DNA from: a virus
Length of the DNA stretch: 64,000 bases
Virus record (IMG/VR): IMGVR_UViG_3300028666_000024
Span: 105,232-169,231 of that record
Strand: one strand, 5' to 3'
The position numbers were made by a program, and so were the translations under genes. Shown in pieces: positions 40,734-48,618 of the stretch. The first letter of the stretch is position 1, and every line of letters begins with the position of its first letter. The notes under the pieces were generated by a model that worked only from the letters and a program-made list of their open reading frames with translations, had not been told where the DNA came from and searched no databases.

Positions 40734-41062
40734 TGGGTAAGTTTTCAAATTTCTATTATTTTGAAAATCCTAAATCAGAAACAGAGACTTTAGAAGTTTC
40801 AGAAGTCTCTTTTCTAATTCATGAAAAAGAATTTGATAGACTTTTGAAAGAGTTTCAACAGGATTATAAATACTTTCTGGATGCAAATGAGTTTAAAGAT
40901 GATTGGGGTTACGGTTACACGTTCAAAAGTAGAGATGGAACAGTAACCCTTTTAAATCGTTGGAAAGATGAAGTAATAAACGAAGATTCAAAAATTATTT
41001 GTTGTTGTGAAGATATTTTTAAAACAGTAAAAGAATTATTTAAAATTACATTAAAGGAGTAA
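40733..41062 (+). CDS. Unknown protein (109 aa)
   Basis: It is coupled to the co-chaperonin by a one-base overlap (TAATG). A Cys triplet (IICCCED) lies near the C terminus. No family recognised. Confidence 0.6.
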   Translation: MGKFSNFYYFENPKSETETLEVSEVSFLIHEKEFDRLLKEFQQDYKYFLDANEFKDDWGYGYTFKSRDGTVTLLNRWKDEVINEDSKIICCCEDIFKTVKELFKITLKE

Positions 41063-41067
41063 TAAAT

Positions 41068-41373
41068 ATGTCATTTGAGAATTATGTATTATTTGAATCT
41101 GAAGTTAGAGGATTTGCAAAGAAATTTGAATCTTTGAAAAGTTCTATTCAAAAGACTTTGGAAAGTATTAATAAGTTCAAAGAGAATAAGGATATTATCG
41201 AATCTGGTAATATGGAAGTTATTCGACAGTTTAATAAGGTTGGTGAGACTCTTGAGGATGCATTGCGGGAGATTGATGTTTTGGTTGATATTGCATCTGA
41301 AAAGAAAGATGAACCTGTTAAAGATGTTAATAAGAAGAAAATGGCTGATTATTTGATTAAGGAGACAAAGTAA
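41068..41373 (+). CDS. Coiled-coil protein (101 aa)
   Basis: Mostly amphipathic helix (EVRGFAKKFESLKSSIQKTL, then EVIRQFNKVGETLEDALREI). An AAAGGAG site precedes the start. Function unknown. Confidence 0.6.
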   Translation: MSFENYVLFESEVRGFAKKFESLKSSIQKTLESINKFKENKDIIESGNMEVIRQFNKVGETLEDALREIDVLVDIASEKKDEPVKDVNKKKMADYLIKETK

Positions 41374-41726
41374 TGTCTAAACAAACTGCTGGTGAATATC
41401 TTGAAGAGATGAGAAAGTATCTGACCGAGGAACCTACAGATGCGGAACAAGGGTTTGCTGATGGAACAATGCCTGAACCTAATGATGATCTTGCTCCCGG
41501 AGATGAACCCGGAGAGGATATTGGAGATGATGATACCATTAAGATTTACTTCAATGATTTAACCGAAGAGATTCAAGAGAAGGTTATTGATAAGATGAAG
41601 AAAGCTTTGAAAGTTACCGAAGAGGATGATGTTTCAATCAATAAGATTAAAGATCAAATTAATGATAATCCTCTGGTTGAAATGGATGTAGAGGAGTTTA
41701 AACGTAAGATGGGTTTGAAGATTTAA
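41373..41726 (+). CDS. Acidic protein (117 aa)
   Basis: A central acidic, proline-rich linker (PEPNDDLAPGDEPGEDIGDD) joins two helical parts. It overlaps the previous stop by one base. Function unknown. Confidence 0.6.
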   Translation: MSKQTAGEYLEEMRKYLTEEPTDAEQGFADGTMPEPNDDLAPGDEPGEDIGDDDTIKIYFNDLTEEIQEKVIDKMKKALKVTEEDDVSINKIKDQINDNPLVEMDVEEFKRKMGLKI

Positions 41727-41770
41727 TAGTAACTAACTAAATCATTCACTTTAAAAGAAGAGGTGTGTAT

Positions 41771-42106
41771 ATGGGTTTTGTAATTCTTTCTGCTATTCTT
41801 GTTGGTTCAGGATTTATTGTCGGTTTGTGGACTGTTAATTCCGGACTTGAAGCAAAGGTTGAGGCAAAGGTTAAGACTGCTGTTGATGATTTTGAAAACA
41901 GAGTGTCAAGTATTGAGGGTGATGTTGCTTCTATTAAGACTAGAGACGAAGCCGCTTTTATTCAGAAGTATGCTCAGGTGACACAAGTTATAACAACTAC
42001 TGCAAGTGATGTGAAGAATGATGTTGAAAATGTTGGTGCTACTGTAACAAGTGATGTTGCTGTTAAGGTTGCCGCTGTAGAAAATACTTTGAATACCGCT
42101 GTTTAA
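41771..42106 (+). CDS. Membrane-anchored coiled-coil protein (111 aa)
   Basis: Residues 2-24 form one membrane segment (GFVILSAILVGSGFIVGLW) followed by a long Ala/Val/Asp-rich helix. I chose the ATG at 41771, five nt after AGAAGAGGTG. Followed by a terminator. The layout resembles phage anchor or spanin-type proteins, but no specific match. Confidence 0.6.
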   Translation: MGFVILSAILVGSGFIVGLWTVNSGLEAKVEAKVKTAVDDFENRVSSIEGDVASIKTRDEAAFIQKYAQVTQVITTTASDVKNDVENVGATVTSDVAVKVAAVENTLNTAV

Positions 42107-42125
42107 TTCTGTTAAGATGAAGAGA

Positions 42126-42150
42126 GGGAGGATTTTAAATCTCCCTTTTA
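42126..42150 (+). terminator. Rho-independent terminator
   Basis: GGGA-GATTT pairs with AAATC-TCCC (one bulge) followed by TTTTAAATTT. A late promoter follows 8 bp later. Confidence 0.7.
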
Positions 42151-42157
42151 AATTTAT

Positions 42158-42165
42158 TATAAATA
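42158..42165 (+). promoter_or_regulatory. T4-type late promoter
   Basis: TATAAATATT, 39 bp before the membrane protein gene at 42204 and directly after a terminator. Confidence 0.65.
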
Positions 42166-42203
42166 TTTTTGAATAGACTTTTCATCTTCACAAGGAAATA
42201 TCA

Positions 42204-42608
42204 ATGATTATAACTTTGATTTGTTTTGGGGTTTTTCTTGTTTGGTCTACAATTATGTCTATGATCTTCGCAGGTTTTGTTAAAACACTTATCTATGGAT
42301 CAGATCCTTATGAAGGTGTTGATTTAAATGATGATTCTACATTACCCGAAGAATATAAGAAGAAGTTTATTGAACTGACTAGATTTGGAATCACTCAGGG
42401 ATTAAATTTACAACTCCTCGCAACTTTTAAAATGCTTGAGGATTGTGGTGGAATTTATACAGGAACATTTGAAAATATCAAACAAGAAACTAATAAAAAT
42501 ATTGACTGGTTGATGGGTGATGTAAAACGTATGGAAGAATGGAACGGTAAATATTCCGAATATATTAAACAATCTAAAGCAGAAGATAGTGGAACAGAAA
42601 ACAAATGA
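42204..42608 (+). CDS. Membrane protein (134 aa)
   Basis: One N-terminal membrane helix (residues 3-30) and a polar helical domain. It lies behind a late promoter and overlaps the next membrane gene by 4 nt; the pair might act at the envelope late in infection. Confidence 0.6.
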   Translation: MIITLICFGVFLVWSTIMSMIFAGFVKTLIYGSDPYEGVDLNDDSTLPEEYKKKFIELTRFGITQGLNLQLLATFKMLEDCGGIYTGTFENIKQETNKNIDWLMGDVKRMEEWNGKYSEYIKQSKAEDSGTENK

Positions 42609-42985
42609 TAATTTTAATAATTATTCAAACCTTAATCCTTATAGGGTTTATATTTTTTGGTTGGAGGATGAAAGGCGGGACAGAATTTCTTCTTGGAAAA
42701 TTTGTTGACCAAGTTCAAAAACTAACAACCGAAAGCAATGCAGCAACCAAAGCATTTGCAAATGAAATAAAAGAATTAAAAAATCTTACAAAGACTGTTC
42801 AAGATTTTAAAGAAGAAGGTAAAACTTTTCAAAATGCTAATAAAACATTGGTAATAACTTCACAAACTTTAAATAACGAGGGAGTTAGAAATTATAAATC
42901 AATAGACTCCTCAGTTAGAAGATTAGATGTTGCAACAAAAAATTTAGAATTAATAACAAGAAATATAAATGCAAAACTCAAATAA
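42605..42985 (+). CDS. Membrane-anchored coiled-coil protein (126 aa)
   Basis: Residues 1-20 are a membrane segment (MIILIIIQTLILIGFIFFG), the rest a long polar helix rich in Asn, Thr and Lys. The build is like the protein at 41771. It overlaps the next gene by 17 nt. Confidence 0.6.
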   Translation: MIILIIIQTLILIGFIFFGWRMKGGTEFLLGKFVDQVQKLTTESNAATKAFANEIKELKNLTKTVQDFKEEGKTFQNANKTLVITSQTLNNEGVRNYKSIDSSVRRLDVATKNLELITRNINAKLK

Positions 42986-43523
42986 GATTCAATCTGTAAT
43001 AGAAAATTGTGATGTCAAAACAGCTTTTATCAAAGTTGTAGATTTTTTTGATCCTAACCGTGGAAAAAACCAAAAAACAAATATTTTGGATTTCTCGAAT
43101 CTCTTTATCTGGAATGACAGAGATATTAATTTATATAACGTGACCAAGACCCGTAATATGAATAGTGCCTCACAGAAACGATTTGATTTAATCCTCTATG
43201 AACCTCCATACAACAAAACCTACATCACCAATGCTACCGAAGCCTCTAAGACCTTTCATGCTGTCCTGAACGACCGTGGAGTGGTTATAATCAAAACTAC
43301 AGACTTCAAGGCAAATACTCCAAAGCTTATAGGTGGATATGATTTAAAATTTGTTATGGAAATTAATGATTTTTATCTCTCTGACCAACTAATTTATAAG
43401 TATAATTTTAAAAATGCAGGTAACACGAAAAAAGAACCCCAAAACAACGCTGTCGATACAATTCATTTTTATTTCATGATATTTCGAAAGAATGATAAAA
43501 AAGACTTGATTACTCAAAAATAA
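42969..43523 (+). CDS. Degenerate methyltransferase-like protein (EPPY)
   Basis: The stretch FDLILYEPPYNKTY, then GVVIIKTTDF, looks like motif IV and the next strand of an amino-methyltransferase, with Glu in place of the usual Asp/Asn of DPPY. SAM-binding motif I is not obvious. It may be an inactive or divergent methylase. A core-type promoter lies over its last codons. Confidence 0.5.
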   Translation: MQNSNKIQSVIENCDVKTAFIKVVDFFDPNRGKNQKTNILDFSNLFIWNDRDINLYNVTKTRNMNSASQKRFDLILYEPPYNKTYITNATEASKTFHAVLNDRGVVIIKTTDFKANTPKLIGGYDLKFVMEINDFYLSDQLIYKYNFKNAGNTKKEPQNNAVDTIHFYFMIFRKNDKKDLITQK

Positions 43524-43534
43524 GATGGTATTAT
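43506..43534 (+). promoter_or_regulatory. Sigma70-like promoter, TGGTATTAT type, overlapping a gene end
   Basis: TTGATT, 17 bp, TATTAT with an extended TG. The -35 and most of the spacer are in the 3' end of the previous gene. Confidence 0.82.
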
Positions 43535-43565
43535 TTATTGAAACAAACAGAGAGAGGAAAAGTAA

Positions 43566-43703
43566 GTGGCAAAGATTAGGATTGAAGATTTAGACCAGTT
43601 GGAAGAAGAATTTGATGATGGCCGATATCAGGACCAACGAGAGAAAAACAGGAACAGAGATTCCAAAAACAAATTTAAAAAAGAGGAATATTTTGAAAAC
43701 TAA
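43566..43703 (+). CDS. Small charged protein (45 aa)
   Basis: GTG at 43566 follows GAGAGGAAAA. The sequence is highly charged (LDQLEEEFDDGRYQDQREKN). It overlaps the next gene by 11 nt. Confidence 0.55.
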   Translation: MAKIRIEDLDQLEEEFDDGRYQDQREKNRNRDSKNKFKKEEYFEN

Positions 43704-43902
43704 CAAATTAAAATATTTGTCTGATTTTGAACTTCTTAATATAATTTGTAAAAAACAACGTAAAAGTTTTTGTAAACATTGTCCTTTTGAATATTGTGTT
43801 GCCTCTATAGGATTATTTAATAAAGCAGAAGCAAAAAGAATAACAGAAATCATAAACAAATATAGAGAAGATCTTCCCGGAACAAAAAATGCCAAATCCT
43901 AA
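43693..43902 (+). CDS. Cysteine-containing small protein (69 aa)
   Basis: I chose TTG at 43693, five nt after AGAGGA, over the ATG at 43612 which would lie inside the previous gene. It has CKKQRKSFCKHCPFEYC, possibly a metal site. Confidence 0.55.
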   Translation: MKTNKLKYLSDFELLNIICKKQRKSFCKHCPFEYCVASIGLFNKAEAKRITEIINKYREDLPGTKNAKS

Positions 43903-44155
43903 TCTTTTAAAAGAACTTCTAAATATTTACAATCTTCTTTCTGAAGGTAAAGATAAAAAAGATTTAGAATACATTTTAAATCTTATCAAGATCAGTATAA
44001 CTACTAATAAGGTTTCTTTAAAATTTATTTTACTTTATTTAAAAAACAAACTCAAGAGTGTAAGTGTTGCTTCAAATGTGGATGGTAAGTCGTTGATTCT
44101 TTGGAGAAAAATTCTAAACATCTTTCAGGAGAATGTAAAAAGTGAAAATAATTAA
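43889..44155 (+). CDS. Unknown protein (88 aa)
   Basis: A leucine- and lysine-rich, probably all-helical protein. It overlaps both neighbours by 14 nt. No motif. Confidence 0.55.
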   Translation: MPNPNLLKELLNIYNLLSEGKDKKDLEYILNLIKISITTNKVSLKFILLYLKNKLKSVSVASNVDGKSLILWRKILNIFQENVKSENN

Positions 44156-44762
44156 ACCAAGTTTTGAAATTCTTTCTAAGATTGATGGAGAAGAAATTTT
44201 AAAGAATTTAGAATTGGTAGGAAGAGTTTGTTATAAATCAGAAGAAAAGATTACAGAAGATTCAGCAAGAAAATTTGTAAAAGGAATTATAAAGTCAGGA
44301 CATGAAACTATTCTCGAACATGAAAAGGTTACAGTCAGGATTATTTGTGACCGTGGTGTATCGCATGAATTGGTAAGACATAGAATTATAAGTCCAAGTC
44401 AGGAGTCTACTCGTTTTGTAAAATATAATGATGTTACTTTTATTGAACCATGTTTTTGGAATGAAGATCCTGAAATGTTTACTGCTTGGAAGACTGCTTG
44501 TGAATCTGCTGAGAAAGTATATTCTTTTATGCTTGATAGTGGAGCAAAACCACAAGAAGCCCGTTCAGTTCTTCCTAATTCATTAAAGACTGAACTTGTT
44601 ATTACTGCTAATATGAGAGAGTGGAGACATATATTTAAACTTCGTGCTATCGGAACAACTGGTAAACCTCACCCTCAAATGTTAGAGATTATGGTTCCTA
44701 TGCTACAAGAATTTAAAACAAGAATTCCTGTTATCTTTGACGATTTAACCTTTAACAATTAG
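44142..44762 (+). CDS. thyX: Flavin-dependent thymidylate synthase ThyX
   Basis: The ThyX signature RHRIISPSQESTRF starts at about residue 80 (consensus R-H-R-x(7)-S-x-R), preceded by HETILEHEKVTVRI and followed by LPNSLKTELVITANMREWRHI. It makes dTMP from dUMP using FAD and folate. With NrdJ, MazG and the deaminase it forms the dNTP supply set of this phage. Start GTG at 44142. Confidence 0.94.
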   Translation: MKIIKPSFEILSKIDGEEILKNLELVGRVCYKSEEKITEDSARKFVKGIIKSGHETILEHEKVTVRIICDRGVSHELVRHRIISPSQESTRFVKYNDVTFIEPCFWNEDPEMFTAWKTACESAEKVYSFMLDSGAKPQEARSVLPNSLKTELVITANMREWRHIFKLRAIGTTGKPHPQMLEIMVPMLQEFKTRIPVIFDDLTFNN

Positions 44763-44770
44763 GAGTTATT

Positions 44771-44929
44771 ATGGGTTCAGATGATGCAAATTGGTTGTTT
44801 AGTGATAGTCCAAGTCTTGAGGATACAACAGCAGGTATGGTGTTTCATGGTGATTTCAACTTAGAAAAGTTTGTAAGGGAAGTTGGAGTTGAAAAGGTTC
44901 AGGAAACTATTAACAAGTTAAAGGTATAG
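44771..44929 (+). CDS. Small acidic protein (52 aa)
   Basis: ATG at 44771 follows AGGAG by five nt. It reads MGSDDANWLFSDSPSLEDTT and ends one base before the next ATG. Function unknown. Confidence 0.55.
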   Translation: MGSDDANWLFSDSPSLEDTTAGMVFHGDFNLEKFVREVGVEKVQETINKLKV

Positions 44930-45373
44930 ATGGACAAGAAAGAAGTTCTCAATTTTGTTTATGAGGTTATCAAGGATGAAAACCTCCAGATTTATCCAAT
45001 AGTGAAATATAAATACAAACACATCTCCTATCCTTGTGAGATAATATTATTCAAAGGTAAAGATAAGAAGAATCTTTTAATCTGTAATCTTATTTTGAAC
45101 AGAAATGTTTTTAACAACAAAACAAACAGAAATCTACTAAAGGCATATATTCTTCATGAATTTGGACATTGTTTCTTTGAATCAAAAAGTAAATATAAGA
45201 ATGAACTGTATGCACAAACGTGGGCCATCTATAAAGCAAGGAAGATGGGAATTAAATTCATCGAAAGACATTTGATAACTATTATGAAAGAATGGTTGGA
45301 AATGAATTGGCAAGATTTTGAATTTCGTAGATACATAACGGCAGCTAAAGAATATTTCAAAGAAAAAAAGTAA
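44930..45373 (+). CDS. Putative zinc metalloprotease (HEFGH)
   Basis: ILHEFGHCFFES with a downstream NELYAQTWAI (possible third ligand Glu) gives the HExxH...E pattern of small zincins. It has 147 residues and no signal peptide. It lies directly upstream of the radical SAM gene but has a separate transcription unit, so a link is only possible. Confidence 0.6.
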   Translation: MDKKEVLNFVYEVIKDENLQIYPIVKYKYKHISYPCEIILFKGKDKKNLLICNLILNRNVFNNKTNRNLLKAYILHEFGHCFFESKSKYKNELYAQTWAIYKARKMGIKFIERHLITIMKEWLEMNWQDFEFRRYITAAKEYFKEKK

Positions 45374-45381
45374 TATAGTTC

Positions 45382-45410
45382 TTGACTTTTATTTACCCAT
45401 AATATATTTT
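45382..45410 (+). promoter_or_regulatory. Sigma70-like promoter for the radical SAM cluster
   Basis: TTGACT, 17 bp, TATTTT (TATATT at 45403 gives 15 bp). The start point would be near 45417, downstream of the ATG at 45412. Confidence 0.7.
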
Positions 45411-45450
45411 AATGACAACCAAATTAAACAACTTTAGAAAGGGTTTTAAA

Positions 45451-46470
45451 GTGAATCTTTTTGAAAATAAAAAAATAAAGTCTCTGAGTTCACCTGAAGT
45501 TAATTATATATTTAACAAAGAAAACGGACTGATGGGAGTTTGGGGTAAAGAAATAGAAGAAGATCCTACTCATTCTCCCTATGGTCCTTTCATTGCAGAT
45601 ATTGAACTCTCTACTATCTGTGCAAATGGTTGTCGTTTCTGTTACAAAGACAATACTTCTAAGGGTGAGAATATGAGTTTCGAAACCTTTACAAAACTTT
45701 TCAAAAAGATTCCAAAGACCCTTACACAAATTGCTTTTGGAATTGGTGATATTAATAGTTGTCCAGACCTATTTCCCATTATGAATTATTGCAGAAACAA
45801 TGATTATAATTATGTTGTTCCTAATATCACTATCAATAGTTGCACAGAATATCAGGCTTCTTGTCTTGCTTCTATTTGTGGTGCTGTTGCTGTGTCTCTT
45901 TATGATTATGATACCTGTTATAATTCAGTCAAACGTCTTACCGATGCAGGTTTGACTCAGGTTAATATTCATGCCGTTGTTAGTGAAGAAACTTATGACA
46001 GATGTATGAAGGTTGTTGAAGATGTAAAGACTGACCCACGCTTGAATAAACTCAATGCTATTGTTTTCTTGATGTTGAAGAACAAAGGCCGGGGAGAAAC
46101 CTTTCATAAGATTTCTTTTGAAAAGTATAAAATTCTTGTGAATACTGCCCTTGAAAAAAAGATTAATATTGGATTTGATAGTTGTTCAGCATTTAGTTTT
46201 CTTTCGGTTGTTGATAATCAAAATAAATATAAACAGTTTGTTGAAGAATGTGAAAGTGCAAGGTTTAGTCTTTATATCAATGTTAAAGGTGAATATCATC
46301 ATTGCTCATTCGCGGAAAAGGGAGATGGTATCAGTATCCTTGATTGTGAAGATTTTGTAAAGGATATTTGGAATCATGAAAAAGTTGTAAATTTTCGAAA
46401 TACTTCTATAGAGAATTGTAAAAAATGTGTTTCTTGTCAACTATTTGATTTGAAACTGGAGAAAGAATAA
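45451..46470 (+). CDS. Radical SAM enzyme with SPASM-like C-terminal cysteines
   Basis: I start at GTG 45451, seven nt after AGAAAGGG; the in-frame ATG at 45412 lies upstream of the predicted transcript start. Cys57, Cys61 and Cys64 form the C-x3-C-x2-C radical SAM cluster site (CANGCRFC). The C-terminal region has Cys285, Cys299, Cys323, Cys326 and Cys329, like the auxiliary-cluster SPASM/twitch domain found in peptide-modifying enzymes. It is followed 1-2 nt later by six small paralogues with a shared N terminus, which are candidate substrates. The substrate link is inference. Confidence 0.88.
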   Translation: MNLFENKKIKSLSSPEVNYIFNKENGLMGVWGKEIEEDPTHSPYGPFIADIELSTICANGCRFCYKDNTSKGENMSFETFTKLFKKIPKTLTQIAFGIGDINSCPDLFPIMNYCRNNDYNYVVPNITINSCTEYQASCLASICGAVAVSLYDYDTCYNSVKRLTDAGLTQVNIHAVVSEETYDRCMKVVEDVKTDPRLNKLNAIVFLMLKNKGRGETFHKISFEKYKILVNTALEKKINIGFDSCSAFSFLSVVDNQNKYKQFVEECESARFSLYINVKGEYHHCSFAEKGDGISILDCEDFVKDIWNHEKVVNFRNTSIENCKKCVSCQLFDLKLEKE

Positions 46471-46471
46471 T

Positions 46472-46774
46472 ATGAAAATTAGAATGGGGTTTGTCAGCAA
46501 TTCAAGTAGTTCTTCTTTCGTATTTTATGTTAAGAAAGAAGATTTTCAAAAGGTACTTGATAAACTTCCTGAAGATATTAAGAAAGATTTTACAGAAGCA
46601 GACCCCAAAGACCCCGAAGACTATTATGCTAACTACCGGGAAGAGAATCATTTTGGAGTTAATATCATAAGATGTTATTTTTCTGTAATTGAAGGTTGTG
46701 AAACATATGAAATTATTCAAAATATTTTTAAAGATATTGATAATATTTCTTCAAATCTTGGGAGGAATGAATGA
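46472..46774 (+). CDS. FVSNSSSSSF-family protein 1 (100 aa)
   Basis: It begins MKIRMGFVSNSSSSSF, the block shared by all six paralogues here, then a KKEDFQKVLDKLPEDIKKDF helix. It starts one base after the radical SAM stop. The body is unlike proteins 5 and 6 but shares KKEDFQK with protein 4. Candidate substrate of the radical SAM enzyme by position. Confidence 0.8.
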   Translation: MKIRMGFVSNSSSSSFVFYVKKEDFQKVLDKLPEDIKKDFTEADPKDPEDYYANYREENHFGVNIIRCYFSVIEGCETYEIIQNIFKDIDNISSNLGRNE

Positions 46775-47049
46775 AAATTCGAACAGGTTTTGTTTCAAAT
46801 AGTTCATCATCAAGTTTTATAATTCTTATGAAGAAAGAAGATTATAAAGAGTTTTACAAATCTTTAGAACCAAAACTAAAAAAAATTATTAAAAGTAATG
46901 ATCTTGGTTGTTGTGTAAATGATTTGAAACATTTTAATATAGATTTAAAAGAAATTAATATGAGTGGAATGGATGGAGATGATTGGATGCAAGATATTCA
47001 AAAAACAGCATCTAAGTTTGATATTATAAAATATTATATTGATAACTAA
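46771..47049 (+). CDS. FVSNSSSSSF-family protein 2 (92 aa)
   Basis: It begins MKIRTGFVSNSSSSSF and continues IILMKKEDYKEFYKSL. It overlaps protein 1 by 4 nt. Two adjacent Cys (GCCVND) lie mid-protein. Confidence 0.8.
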   Translation: MKIRTGFVSNSSSSSFIILMKKEDYKEFYKSLEPKLKKIIKSNDLGCCVNDLKHFNIDLKEINMSGMDGDDWMQDIQKTASKFDIIKYYIDN

Positions 47050-47085
47050 TGAAGTTCAATTAACAAAGTTCAATAGGAGTATGAT

Positions 47086-47454
47086 ATGAAAATCAGAACA
47101 GGTTTTGTCAGCAATTCATCATCGTCTTCTTTTATTGTTGATACTGAGGCAGACAAGAATGAATTGGAACTAATGAAAGTTAAATCATTTTCGGTTGATG
47201 AAATTATAAAGTATTATGAAAATATTTTAAAATCTCTTTCTAATGTCGATACTGCCGAAGAGATTATGCCTTACTTTATGACTCTAACTTATTCCTATAG
47301 ACCAACTATATCTTCTATCAAAAAAGAACTTATGGAAGAGATTGAAGTTATGAAAAATTATAAAGGTAAATACATAACAGAAGCAGTCGATAGGGATTGG
47401 GCGTATGAAAATATATTAACATTTAAACTCTCAACTTTCGAAACAGACTTATAA
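47086..47454 (+). CDS. FVSNSSSSSF-family protein 3 (122 aa)
   Basis: It begins MKIRTGFVSNSSSSSF, then a body unlike the other copies with no Cys. Its own ribosome site (AGGAG) is 36 nt after protein 2. Confidence 0.8.
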   Translation: MKIRTGFVSNSSSSSFIVDTEADKNELELMKVKSFSVDEIIKYYENILKSLSNVDTAEEIMPYFMTLTYSYRPTISSIKKELMEEIEVMKNYKGKYITEAVDRDWAYENILTFKLSTFETDL

Positions 47455-47455
47455 T

Positions 47456-47812
47456 ATGAAAATCAGAACTGGTTTTGTTTCAAATAGTTCCAGCGCAAGT
47501 TATTTGATTATAGTTAAGAAAGAAGACTTTCAAAAGATTTATAATGGTTTGAAAGATTTTGAACAAAGTATGATTAATGAAGTTTCAAAACCTTTTAAAA
47601 AATTTGGAATGAATCTTGTAGAAATTTATTTTAAACGTGATGAAGATTATACAACTCTTGATGATTGGGAAGAATCTAATAAGGATGATTTTACTCAAAA
47701 ACAAAATTATTTATTTGAAGAAAAATATTATGGAGTAGGAAGATATTTTGAAGATAAAGTTATAAAAAATTTTGAAAGTGTTGAAAATATTACACATTGT
47801 GATTTTGAATAA
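47456..47812 (+). CDS. FVSNSSSSSF-family protein 4 (118 aa)
   Basis: It begins MKIRTGFVSNSSSASY, the most altered copy (Ala for Ser14, Tyr for Phe16). The body starts LIIVKKEDFQKIYNGL, like protein 1. It starts 1 nt after protein 3. Confidence 0.8.
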   Translation: MKIRTGFVSNSSSASYLIIVKKEDFQKIYNGLKDFEQSMINEVSKPFKKFGMNLVEIYFKRDEDYTTLDDWEESNKDDFTQKQNYLFEEKYYGVGRYFEDKVIKNFESVENITHCDFE

Positions 47813-47836
47813 ATAACTAAATTCAAGGAGATTAAT

Positions 47837-48172
47837 ATGAAAATTCGTATGGGTTTTGTATCTAACAGCAGCAGTTCAAGTTTCTGTATTTATGGAGTAG
47901 AAATAACTGAAAAAGATATTTGTAAAATTTTAGATGTTCAAGACTTTAATTCTATCAATCATTATGTAGAAGATATTACCGAGAAGACAGATCTTGAGAT
48001 GCATGGTAACGGAAATTCTGAAACTTATTATCTCGGTCGTAGTTTCAGTACAATTGGAGATGATGAAACAGGCAAGGAATTTAAAAAGTCAATTGAAAAT
48101 ACTTTGAAAAAGTTTCTTGGAAATGATATTAAATGTTGTGATATTGAAGAAACCGGATATGATGTTTATTAA
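47837..48172 (+). CDS. FVSNSSSSSF-family protein 5 (111 aa)
   Basis: It begins MKIRMGFVSNSSSSSF and then CIYGVEI. The block EKTDLEMHGNGNSETYYLGR is nearly identical in protein 6, so 5 and 6 are a recent duplication. An AAGGAG site precedes it. Confidence 0.8.
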   Translation: MKIRMGFVSNSSSSSFCIYGVEITEKDICKILDVQDFNSINHYVEDITEKTDLEMHGNGNSETYYLGRSFSTIGDDETGKEFKKSIENTLKKFLGNDIKCCDIEETGYDVY

Positions 48173-48196
48173 CATTAACATTAACAAAGGAGTAGT

Positions 48197-48541
48197 ATGA
48201 AAATTCGTATGGGTTTTGTATCTAACAGCAGTTCAAGTAGTTTTTGTATCTATGGGATGGAAATGGACAAAGAAGACCTTCTAAAGATTATTGGTAAGAC
48301 TGAAGAAGAGTTTGGTGGAATGTATGATTCATTAGAAGAAGCGGCAGAGAAGACAGATCTTGAGATGCATGGTAACGAAAATTCTGAAACTTATTATCTC
48401 GGTCGTAGTTATTCTCGTATTGGTGGTGAAGAAACAGGCAATCAATTCAAGGCAGATGTTGTAAAGAAACTTAGTGATGCTCTTGACAGGAATGTTTCTG
48501 CATCTTGTAGTTATATTTCAGAAGCTTGGTATAATGGATAA
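48197..48541 (+). CDS. FVSNSSSSSF-family protein 6 (114 aa)
   Basis: It begins MKIRMGFVSNSSSSSF and then CIYGMEM, and shares the TDLEMHGN-NSETYYLGRS block with protein 5. It is the last gene of the cluster, followed by a terminator. Confidence 0.8.
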   Translation: MKIRMGFVSNSSSSSFCIYGMEMDKEDLLKIIGKTEEEFGGMYDSLEEAAEKTDLEMHGNENSETYYLGRSYSRIGGEETGNQFKADVVKKLSDALDRNVSASCSYISEAWYNG

Positions 48542-48566
48542 GCATTTTTATGAAGTATAATTGTAT

Positions 48567-48597
48567 GAGAGGGAGTTTTTAAATTCCCTCTTTCAAA
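48567..48597 (+). terminator. Rho-independent terminator after the radical SAM cluster
   Basis: GAGGGA pairs with TCCCTC across a 10-nt loop, followed by TTTCAAATTTTT. Confidence 0.75.
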
Positions 48598-48618
48598 TTT
48601 TTATAAAGAGGATTTAAA

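Noticed and set aside
46472-48541. FVSNSSSSSF genes as a simple recent DNA repeat array
   Set aside because: Synonymous codons differ strongly between copies, including AGY/TCN switches, so only the 5-6 pair looks like a recent duplication.
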